Positions 1 to 6,927 of a DNA stretch of 15,637 nucleotides are shown piece after piece. Position 1 is the first letter of the stretch, and every line of letters begins with the position of its first letter. Made by a program: the position numbers and the translations under genes. The notes below the pieces were generated by a model. The model worked only from the letters and a program-made list of their open reading frames with translations, ran no database searches and was not told the DNA's origin. Where the stretch lies: NCBI GenBank assembly GCA_902479065.1, contig CABSNM010000029.1, positions 1 through 15,637 of the forward strand, given 5' to 3'. This DNA comes from an uncultured Collinsella sp. Lineage in GTDB: Bacteria; Actinomycetota; Coriobacteriia; Coriobacteriales; Coriobacteriaceae.

Positions 1-40
1 AGAGAGGTCTCGTGGGCTCGGAGATGTGTATAAGAGACAG
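1..40 (+). other. Residual Nextera (Tn5) sequencing adapter, not genomic
   Basis: Positions 7-40 match the Nextera transposase read-2 adapter base for base, ending in the 19-bp Tn5 mosaic end AGATGTGTATAAGAGACAG at 22-40. The six bases before it (AGAGAG) would fit the inner end of an i7 index, for example N707 as I remember it. The adapter sits at the extreme contig edge, where library artefacts are expected, so it should not be read as a transposon of the organism. Genomic sequence starts at 41. Confidence 0.97.
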
Positions 41-54
41 CTCCCGGCCCGCTT

Positions 55-130
55 TGGGTCGTCGCGTGCTCGCTACAGAAAAGCTGATTAGAAGTTTGTG
101 TGCCGCCCCTTTTGGGCGGCACGTTTTGTA
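55..130 (+). repeat. Intergenic repeat, copy A (contains a terminator)
   Basis: This stretch repeats at 1018-1095. The first 21 bases (GGGTCGTCGCGTGCTCGCTAC, here split as 55-75) are identical in both copies. They are followed by a GAAAA-rCTGAT-AGAAGTT segment with a few substitutions and then by a GTGCCGCCCC-type hairpin. The copy starts close to the adapter junction, so its upstream part may be missing. The contig probably ends here because the element is repeated in the genome. Confidence 0.75.
100..127 (+). terminator. Intrinsic terminator in repeat copy A
   Basis: A perfect 9-bp GC-rich stem, GTGCCGCCC (100-108) with GGGCGGCAC (114-122), closes a CTTTT loop and is followed by GTTTTG. 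It would end transcription arriving from off the left edge of the contig. A near-identical terminator lies at 1061-1091. Confidence 0.8.
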
Positions 131-221
131 TAGGGATTGGGTTGCGGCCATTTGGTTGATGGTTCGGTTATTTGGTTGACGGGGCTTGCTCCGGGTTGGG
201 GCGGCGCCGTTGTTTAGGGGG

Positions 222-227
222 TACACT
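222..227 (+). promoter_or_regulatory. Possible -10 element before the first membrane-protein gene
   Basis: TACACT at 222-227 lies 46 bp upstream of the chosen ATG at 273. No convincing -35 box stands 16-18 bp upstream; a TTGGGG at 196-201 is 20 bp away. Upstream, a direct repeat ATTTGGTTGA occurs at 150-159 and 170-179, exactly 20 bp apart. That is the kind of spacing seen for a protein bound on one face of the helix, but there is nothing further to support a site. Confidence 0.25.
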
Positions 228-272
228 GGGTGGCGACTTTTAGTTTATCTACTACCTGATGGGGTGTTTTTT

Positions 273-905
273 ATGGGCAAGAAGTCTCGGGCTCGGGTTG
301 CTGCGGCGGGAACTCGCAAGGATCCTGGTCGTCGGGTTGCCGAGGGTAAAAAGGCCGATCGTGCCGAGAAGGACAAGAAAGTCGGCGCGCATGCTCATCC
401 TGAGTGGGCGCCTCATTTGAATTCGGCTAGTGAGGATTTGACTGCCAAGTTGTTTACTCTGGTCGAGGTAATTTTGGGCGTGGTGCCCCTTGTGGTTATC
501 GGTTTATTCTTGGCTTCGAAGGACGCCACGAGTGTCGATAAACTCACCGAGGTCTTTTCGCAGGACCCCTCGATGGTGGTCTCGTTTATTTCTGCGTGCT
601 TGCAGCCGTTTGTGGCGTACATGCTGTATATGGTCTACCGCAAATACTGCGAGGGTGATGCGGGCTTTGCCGCCGGTAACCTGATCGGTCTTTTGTGCTC
701 CGAGATCCTACTGCTCAATATCCCGGGCGTCATCGGTATGGGCATCTTGCTGTGGCGTGTTTGGCGCAACGTTGCCCCGCACTTCGAGAGCTGGTTGTTT
801 GAGCGTCGCTTTGCGGGCGTGGCGGCCGATATTGCGGGCTCGCTCGTGATTCTAGCCTTGGCGTTTCTGTGCGCCACCGCCGCCCGCGGTCTCGCGGGCA
901 TGTAA
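273..905 (+). CDS. Hypothetical four-segment membrane protein with a basic N-terminus
   Basis: I do not recognise a family for this 210-residue protein. Residues 1-40 are strongly basic and soluble (many Lys and Arg, with short GKK and EKDKK runs). Four hydrophobic stretches follow, at about 61-82, 101-122, 133-152 and 185-206, consistent with a small integral membrane protein with a positively charged cytoplasmic tail. The ATG at 273 was chosen over a TTG at 186. The longer version would add 29 residues through what looks like promoter sequence, and a GGGGTG lies just upstream of 273, although it is a weak ribosome site. The gene stands alone: one terminator-bearing repeat lies upstream (55-130) and its sister copy lies downstream (1018-1095). 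No catalytic motif is visible. A transport, stress or envelope role would be a guess. Confidence 0.75.
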   Translation: MGKKSRARVAAAGTRKDPGRRVAEGKKADRAEKDKKVGAHAHPEWAPHLNSASEDLTAKLFTLVEVILGVVPLVVIGLFLASKDATSVDKLTEVFSQDPSMVVSFISACLQPFVAYMLYMVYRKYCEGDAGFAAGNLIGLLCSEILLLNIPGVIGMGILLWRVWRNVAPHFESWLFERRFAGVAADIAGSLVILALAFLCATAARGLAGM

Positions 906-920
906 AGATGCCTTCACCGA

Positions 921-1012
921 CTGCGGAGCACAGGGCGGGGAAACACCTTTCCCTCTCGCTCACGGCTCCGCAGGTCGCGCGAGGCAAAGGTGTTTCCCCG
1001 CCCTGCGCTCCG
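921..1012. repeat. Long imperfect inverted repeat after the membrane-protein gene
   Basis: Two 27-nt arms, 924-950 and 986-1012, are reverse complements with one mismatch (A930 opposite C1006). They flank a 35-nt centre and begin 18 bp after the stop codon. A second, mutually exclusive pairing exists: CTGCGGAG (921-928) can pair with CTCCGCAG (966-973) inside the loop region. The element runs directly into repeat copy B and its terminator. It could be a REP-like or MITE-like element, or a 3'-end structure protecting the mRNA; the sequence alone does not decide. Confidence 0.8.
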
Positions 1013-1017
1013 GCTTC

Positions 1018-1095
1018 GGGTCGTCGCGTGCTCGCTACTGAAAAACTGATAAGAAGTTAGCGTGCCGCCCCTTTTGGGGCGGCACGTTTTTGTAA
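1018..1095 (+). repeat. Intergenic repeat, copy B
   Basis: This is the second copy of the element at 55-130. It shares a 21-base identical core (1018-1038), a diverged middle and a GTGCCGCCCC hairpin at the end. It lies downstream of the gene at 273-905, so the two copies bracket that gene in direct orientation. Confidence 0.75.
1061..1091 (+). terminator. Intrinsic terminator in repeat copy B
   Basis: An 11-bp perfect stem, CGTGCCGCCCC (1061-1071) with GGGGCGGCACG (1076-1086), closes a TTTT loop and is followed by five T (1087-1091). This is the strongest terminator in the window and the natural end of the transcript from 273-905. Confidence 0.9.
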
Positions 1096-1344
1096 GGGGT
1101 CCCGGTCTCCACAATTTTCGTCAAGCTTTTGGTTAGATTTTGGTCAGTTGGCGTAAGGGTGGAAGGCCAAAAGATTGCTGGCGAAAAAAGCTCAGAGAAA
1201 GTGCTGGTAGGGGAGTTGTTGAGCTTTTCGACAGCTTTTGAGCAAAAGAAACTTTGTGGCTATTGCCGGCGATTGCGTTGTCGCGGTCATGGCGGTGCGG
1301 GATGCTGGTCGTAAGCGTCGAATGCTCCGATTTTGGAGGCCAGC
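1096..1344. other. Gene-free gap, AT-richer than its surroundings
   Basis: No frame here looks coding. The gap holds a 9-bp inverted repeat, AAAAGCTCA (about 1186) with TGAGCTTTT (about 1220), and a short CTTTT-GAGC-AAAAG hairpin just after it. The promoter of the gene at 1345 should lie here, but I cannot place -35 and -10 boxes with any confidence. The gap ends in the ribosome site GGAGG at 1335-1339. Confidence 0.5.
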
Positions 1345-1779
1345 ATGGATCTGTTTCTTGAGACTCCGCAGCAGCAAGCCGAGCGCATGTTGCGTCAGCA
1401 GCAACGACTCATGGAGATACAAATGCAAGGGGCGGCAGTCCAGCCCTTTGCGCAAAATGTCGTGCCCGCTGCTGTACCTGCAGCTGTGCCCGGGTGCGAA
1501 TCGGCACCAGAGGCCTATTCCGTACAGCAAGATTCATATGCGCAGGAGCTCGCGTTCGACAAGCGTCGTGCGCGTCGTCGCCGCGTGGGCCAGCGCCTGC
1601 GCACCTTGGCGATGATCGTGCTCATCCCGTTAGGGCTTGTGGCCATCTTTCTGGCGTCGTATGCCCTCACGTGCATCCTCAACGGCGCATCGCCCAACGA
1701 GGTACTCCAACATCTAGCGGCTCTCGGCCAGCGCCTAGGCGATGTCGTAACAACCATTCGCGCCGGCTGGGAGAGTTAG
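1345..1779 (+). CDS. Hypothetical single-pass membrane protein with a Gln-rich N-terminus
   Basis: This 144-residue protein matches no family I recognise. Residues 1-35 are rich in Gln and Met with a helical, possibly coiled-coil pattern (PQQQAERMLRQQQRLMEIQM). A Pro/Ala-Val linker (PAAVPAAVP, about 41-49) follows, then a dense basic patch (DKRRARRRRVGQRLR, about 72-86), one long hydrophobic segment at about 87-112 and a short tail. The basic patch before the membrane span predicts an N-in orientation by the positive-inside rule. The ATG at 1345 was chosen because GGAGG ends 5 bp upstream; a TTG at 1333 would place the start inside the ribosome site. The gene is flanked by gaps on both sides and looks monocistronic. 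Its function is unknown. Confidence 0.75.
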   Translation: MDLFLETPQQQAERMLRQQQRLMEIQMQGAAVQPFAQNVVPAAVPAAVPGCESAPEAYSVQQDSYAQELAFDKRRARRRRVGQRLRTLAMIVLIPLGLVAIFLASYALTCILNGASPNEVLQHLAALGQRLGDVVTTIRAGWES

Positions 1780-1844
1780 CGTTTGTAACATTAGGACTTC
1801 TAGGGTGTAGGGATTATCGCCACGATCGGAATCCTTGCATCCTG

Positions 1845-1890
1845 TTGGTCCTGTCGTACGACTGAATAGTATTATTGAGGATGAATAATA
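1845..1890 (+). promoter_or_regulatory. Promoter-like region with two palindromes
   Basis: TTGGTC (1845-1850) and TAGTAT (1867-1872) are spaced 16 bp apart, a fair sigma70-type pair. Between them lies the perfect 10-bp palindrome GTCGTACGAC (1853-1862). Overlapping the -10 is an AT-rich inverted repeat, TATTATT (1870-1876) with AATAATA (1884-1890). The region leads into the coupled pair at 1903-2706, whose second gene encodes a helix-turn-helix protein, so autoregulation is a reasonable inference. The boxes are fitted by eye. Confidence 0.45.
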
Positions 1891-1902
1891 ATAGGATTTG
1901 TT

Positions 1903-2146
1903 ATGTATAAGCAGGATTTAGAGCAGACCCCTCTTGGAGGATCTGGCGGTAATGAAGCTCTATGCCTTCCGTCCGAACGACATCATCGATCTTCATAGTC
2001 AGGCATTCGTCGACCGACTTGATTGGGGGCTGCTCGAACGGCTTATATTCGACGAGGGAGAAGCACTGGCGTCGTCGCCTTCGGAGCGGAGTTATCAAGA
2101 GATGGTCTGTGCATACAGGCAATACAAAAAGGAGGTGCTCGGTTGA
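1903..2146 (+). pseudogene. Broken first gene of an HTH-linked pair (possible nucleotidyltransferase-type relic)
   Basis: A good start lies at ATG 1903, with AGGA 6 bp upstream, and reads MYKQDLEQTPLGGSGG before hitting TAG at 1996. From about 1934 the coding sense continues in the +1-shifted frame (LEDLAVMKLYAFRPNDII and on) to TGA 2144-2146. Removing one T from CTCTTGG near 1931-1937 would join the frames into an 80-residue product with the sense TPLEDLAVMKLYA. From memory, segments of the type EDLAVMKLYAxRPND with a downstream SERxYxEMV tail occur near the C-terminus of nucleotidyltransferase-fold antitoxin-like proteins of about 170 residues or more, whose N-terminal catalytic core is absent here. 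The gene therefore seems both frameshifted and internally deleted. A short 64-residue product from ATG 1952 (GGAGGA at 1936-1941) could still be made. The stop overlaps the next start as TTGA (2143-2146). The family assignment is tentative. Confidence 0.5.
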
Positions 2147-2706
2147 ATCTGACCTTTGAGGGATTCTTAAAAGGCTATTGCCGAGAGCTATCCGGACAGC
2201 AGTCGCTCAGTTTTAGAAAGCTGGTTAAGCAGGCGACGACGGTTGCGCCGCGCGTGGCGGAGCCCCTGTTTTTGCTCGCTTTGGCGCAGGGTAAAGCCGA
2301 ATACGTTCTGGGCTTGTCCGAGGGCTCGTGGATGGAAGAAGATTACCGAGGCGTTTTGTCCTTGTACGCCCAAACGGGTAGCCTGGCATCTCTATGCGCC
2401 GAGGACAAACTCCCTAACCGTTATGCCAACGTTTGGCGTGCGTATAGAGCGGTGAAGGAAAAGCCGGTGGCGGACAGGAGGATCAACGCCCTGATGCGAA
2501 AAAGAACGTTGGGAGCGCTAGGGGAATCGGGCGTAACGCGCTACGGTCTCTGCCGCGATTTGAATCTGAATAAGGGAAACGTGTACGCATACTTAGCCGG
2601 CGATGACTCAAAGGTGAGCAGGGAGACGGCGCGCCGCATTATGGAATATGCGGAGGAGAGGGGCGCCCAAGAAGGGGCCGGGCGCCCGGTGCGTGTGGCG
2701 GGGTAA
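2143..2706 (+). CDS. Helix-turn-helix protein, second gene of the coupled pair
   Basis: This 187-residue protein starts at TTG 2143, with GGAGG at 2131-2135. The start overlaps the stop of the relic upstream (TTGA), so translation would be coupled. Residues 1-128 are a helical N-terminal domain without an obvious enzyme motif (GYCRELSG, about 11-18; LPNRYANVWRAY, about 90-101). Residues 129-170 (SGVTRYGLCRDLNLNKGNVY, then AYLAGDDSKVSRETARR) have the pattern of a Cro/CI-like helix-turn-helix ending in a dimer-like helix. I recall similar proteins in gut Actinobacteria paired with a nucleotidyltransferase-like partner. If so, this is the regulator or toxin half of a toxin-antitoxin-like pair whose partner has decayed, or simply the autoregulator. 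A longer start at TTG 2023 would read through the upstream gene and is unlikely. Confidence 0.7.
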   Translation: MNLTFEGFLKGYCRELSGQQSLSFRKLVKQATTVAPRVAEPLFLLALAQGKAEYVLGLSEGSWMEEDYRGVLSLYAQTGSLASLCAEDKLPNRYANVWRAYRAVKEKPVADRRINALMRKRTLGALGESGVTRYGLCRDLNLNKGNVYAYLAGDDSKVSRETARRIMEYAEERGAQEGAGRPVRVAG

Positions 2707-2757
2707 GATTGATCGCGGTTTTGATTGATGACCGATTGAGTCTGTTGGGCGGAGTCT

Positions 2758-4113
2758 ATGTCTGCTATTGATATCGTGCTTGTTGTGATCGCCTTGGTGG
2801 CGGTGGGGGTTGCTGCGGCTTGCGCCCTCCAACTCAAGAGCCTGCGTGCCGAGTTGCGGGAGCGTGGCGACAGTAGCGCGGAAACGCTGGCAGCACTCGA
2901 GCAGGCTAACAACGCGCTCGATGCCCTGAACGTCGCGCTGGCCGAAACCCGCCGCACGGCCAATGCCATCGCGCAGCAGCAGACGACAGATGCGGCCGTG
3001 GAGCAGCAACGTTACCTGACCATCGCACGCGAGTTTTCGCAAGCTGGTGACCGGATGGATGACCTGCGCCGCGAGACGGCCCAACAGCTCGGTGCCAACC
3101 GCGAGGGCATCGAGCACCGCCTGGACAAGGTGCGCGAGACGGTCGATGCCCAGCTGGGCGCTATCCGTAAAGACAACAACGTGCAACTCGATCAGATGCG
3201 CGCGACGGTGGACGAGAAGCTCTCCCGCACGCTCAACGATCGCCTGTCGGCATCGTTTAAGCAGGTGAGCGACCAGCTCGAGGCTGTGTACAAGGGCCTG
3301 GGCGACATGCAGTCCATCGCCACTGGCGTGGGTGATCTTAAGCGCGTGCTGGGCAACGTGAAGGCGCGTGGCATTTTGGGCGAGGTGCAGCTGGGTGCAA
3401 TTCTGGCGGACATCCTTACGCCCGACCAGTATCTGGAAAACGTCGCCACCAAGCCCGGCGCCTCGGAGCGCGTTGAGTTTGCCGTCAAGCTGCCGGTGGA
3501 CGAGGGCGATCCCGTGCTGCTGCCGATCGACTCCAAATTCCCGGGCGACGCGTACGAGCACTTGCTCGACGCGCAGGATTCGGGCGATGCGGAGGCCGTG
3601 GCGGCTGCGCGCAAGACGCTCGACACCATGGTCAAGCGCGAGGCCAAGGACATCTGCGAAAAGTACCTGAGTGTGCCGGCAACGACCAACTTTGGCATCA
3701 TGTTCGTGCCGTTTGAAGGACTGTACGCCGAGGTCGTCAGCCGCCCCGGGCTTATCGAGACCCTGGGCCGCGACTATCACGTCAACGTTGCCGGCCCCAG
3801 CACCATGGCGGCCATTCTCAACAGCCTGCAGATGAGTTACCAAACGTTTAAGCTGCAAAAACGCACCGACGATGTACTGCGCGTGCTCTCCGCTGTCAAG
3901 GCCGAGCTGCCGCGCTATCAAAAGGCGCTGCGCCGCGCCCAGCAGCAGATCGAGACCGCGGGCAAAACGGTCGAGGGCATCATCACCACGCGCACCAACG
4001 TCATGGAGCGCAAGCTCAAGGACATCGACGCCCTGGAAGATGCCGAGGAGGCCGACGAGATCTTGGGGCTTACGTCTGCGAGCCTGCTCGCAGACCAAAA
4101 AGACGAGGACTAG
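2758..4113 (+). CDS. rmuC: RmuC family DNA recombination protein
   Basis: RmuC proteins limit inversions and rearrangements at short inverted repeats and have a PD-(D/E)xK-related nuclease-like core; their exact substrate is poorly defined. This 451-residue protein has the family layout. It has an N-terminal membrane anchor at about 4-25, a long helical/coiled-coil stretch at about 26-190, then the RmuC core with KARGILGEVQL (202-212), LLPIDSKFPGDAYEHL (254-269), TNFGIMFVPFEGLYAEV (310-326) and VAGPSTMAAILNSL (344-357). The length is close to the E. coli protein (about 475). The start at ATG 2758 has GGAG at 2751-2754, a short spacing of 3 bp. The gene lies 51 bp after the HTH gene and ends in its own hairpin terminator, so it may be expressed alone or by read-through from the pair. 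Confidence 0.95.
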   Translation: MSAIDIVLVVIALVAVGVAAACALQLKSLRAELRERGDSSAETLAALEQANNALDALNVALAETRRTANAIAQQQTTDAAVEQQRYLTIAREFSQAGDRMDDLRRETAQQLGANREGIEHRLDKVRETVDAQLGAIRKDNNVQLDQMRATVDEKLSRTLNDRLSASFKQVSDQLEAVYKGLGDMQSIATGVGDLKRVLGNVKARGILGEVQLGAILADILTPDQYLENVATKPGASERVEFAVKLPVDEGDPVLLPIDSKFPGDAYEHLLDAQDSGDAEAVAAARKTLDTMVKREAKDICEKYLSVPATTNFGIMFVPFEGLYAEVVSRPGLIETLGRDYHVNVAGPSTMAAILNSLQMSYQTFKLQKRTDDVLRVLSAVKAELPRYQKALRRAQQQIETAGKTVEGIITTRTNVMERKLKDIDALEDAEEADEILGLTSASLLADQKDED

Positions 4114-4130
4114 CTTCATCTGACGGCGGG

Positions 4131-4163
4131 GCGCCTGCGCAAGCGCGGGGCGCGGGCGCTTTT
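4131..4163 (+). terminator. Terminator after rmuC
   Basis: GCGCCTGCGC (4131-4140) pairs with GCGCGGGCGC (4150-4159), with one G-T wobble, around a 9-nt loop, and is followed by TTTT (4160-4163). It lies 17 bp after the rmuC stop codon. A smaller perfect hairpin, GCACTT-GCCTG-AAGTGC (4170-4186), follows in the leader of the ABC gene. Confidence 0.75.
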
Positions 4164-4238
4164 CGCGTCGCACTTGCCTGAAGTGCGCTTTAGTGTGCAA
4201 CAATGGCGTTTCGCCCTATCAGACGCGAAAGGAAGCCC

Positions 4239-6041
<1,803 letters not shown>

Positions 6042-6104
6042 GCGACTCGGACGTGGGACAATTGTGCCCATAAGTTTATTGTGCCGTTGAGCCGAGGAGT
6101 CGTT

Positions 6105-6770
6105 ATGCCACGCGAGACCAATGCCGCCAAACGCGAGCGCGCCGTTGAGGTGTGTGAGCGCCTCAACCGTCGCTATGGCCCGGTCGAGTGCTTTTTGGAC
6201 CACGAGAATCCCTTCCGCCTGCTGATCGCGGTACTGCTCTCGGCGCAGACGACCGACGCGCAGGTCAACAAGGTGACGCCGAAGCTGTTTGCCCAGTGGC
6301 CCACGCCCGAGGCCATGGCCGGGGCGAGCGTGGCTGACGTGGCAGACACCATCAAGTCGCTCGGCTTCTACAAGAGCAAAGCCAAGCATGCCGTCGAGGC
6401 CGCACAGATGATCGTCGCCGACTATGGCGGCGAGGTGCCGGCCGACATGAAGGAACTCGTGAAGCTGCCGGGCGTGGGACGCAAGACGGCGAACATCGTG
6501 CTCAACGTGGGGTATGGCATCGTGGAGGGCATTGCGGTGGACACGCACGTCAACCGCATTGCGCACCGCCTGATGCTGAGTCCCAAGACGCATGCCAAGG
6601 AGCCGCTCAAGACCGAGCAGGATCTGCTCAAGATTTTGCCGCACGAGTATTGGGAGTCGGTCAACCATCAGTGGATCACCTTTGGTCGCGAGATCTGCGA
6701 TGCCCGCAAACCCAAGTGTGACGAGTGTCCGCTGGCAGATTTGTGCCCCAGCGTGCGCGTAGCGGGGTAG
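6105..6770 (+). CDS. nth: Endonuclease III, DNA glycosylase/AP lyase
   Basis: Endonuclease III removes oxidised pyrimidines and then cuts the abasic site by beta-elimination in base excision repair. The 221-residue protein carries the helix-hairpin-helix LPGVGRKTAN (121-130), with the catalytic Lys at 127, and the catalytic Asp146 in VDTHVNR. At the C-terminus is the complete [4Fe-4S] ligand set C-x6-C-x2-C-x5-C (Cys198, 205, 208, 214). The length matches E. coli Nth (211). ATG 6105 was chosen because GAGGAG lies 5 bp upstream. It follows the ABC gene by 63 bp; a GACAAT at 6057-6062 could be a -10 box but has no well-spaced -35. It could therefore be read with the ABC gene or alone. Confidence 0.96.
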   Translation: MPRETNAAKRERAVEVCERLNRRYGPVECFLDHENPFRLLIAVLLSAQTTDAQVNKVTPKLFAQWPTPEAMAGASVADVADTIKSLGFYKSKAKHAVEAAQMIVADYGGEVPADMKELVKLPGVGRKTANIVLNVGYGIVEGIAVDTHVNRIAHRLMLSPKTHAKEPLKTEQDLLKILPHEYWESVNHQWITFGREICDARKPKCDECPLADLCPSVRVAG

Positions 6771-6775
6771 GGCGG

Positions 6776-6800
6776 AACGCATCTTCGTCTGGCGTTTTTT
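6776..6800 (+). terminator. Weak terminator-like hairpin after nth
   Basis: AACGC (6776-6780) can pair with GCGTT (6792-6796) around an 11-nt loop, and the right arm runs into six T (6795-6800). The stem is short, so termination would be partial at best. It begins 5 bp after the nth stop codon. Confidence 0.4.
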
Positions 6801-6818
6801 GCGGGGCTGGGTTTGCCC

Positions 6819-6849
6819 TTGAGCCGGAGTCCTCTCCATGCGCTACCAT
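6819..6849 (+). promoter_or_regulatory. Possible mfd promoter
   Basis: TTGAGC (6819-6824) and TACCAT (6844-6849) are spaced 19 bp apart, a loose fit to sigma70. A second -10-like GACAAT lies at 6853-6858. Any mfd promoter in this gap must lie upstream of the hairpin at 6875-6902, because only 25 bp separate that hairpin from the mfd start. Confidence 0.3.
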
Positions 6850-6874
6850 GACAGACAATGTATTTGACGTACGA

Positions 6875-6902
6875 CCCGCCGAGCTTGCTCCGGCGGGCTT
6901 TT
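6875..6902 (+). terminator. Terminator or leader attenuator just upstream of mfd
   Basis: CCCGCCGAG (6875-6883) pairs with CTCCGGCGGG (6888-6897), with one bulged C, around a CTTG loop, and is followed by C and TTTT (6899-6902). It may be the terminator for nth, or a leader element of mfd. The right arm CTCCGGC (6888-6894) is also exactly complementary to GCCGGAG (6914-6920), which covers most of the mfd ribosome site GGAGGA (6917-6922), so two exclusive folds are possible. Confidence 0.65.
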
Positions 6903-6927
6903 GGCGTTGCGATGCCGGAGGAACAGC

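Noticed and set aside
22..40. Tn5-like transposon end
   Set aside because: It is the hyperactive mosaic end used in library preparation, joined to the exact read-2 adapter, at the contig edge.
1934..2146. An intact 70-residue gene starting at TTG 1934
   Set aside because: There is no ribosome site before 1934, while a proper ATG with AGGA lies at 1903 in another frame. A frameshifted relic explains both observations better, although a short product from ATG 1952 cannot be excluded.
2608..4203. Minus-strand frame of about 531 codons opposite rmuC
   Set aside because: It overlaps a confidently identified gene throughout, has no motifs and also crosses the intergenic terminator; it is a high-GC shadow.
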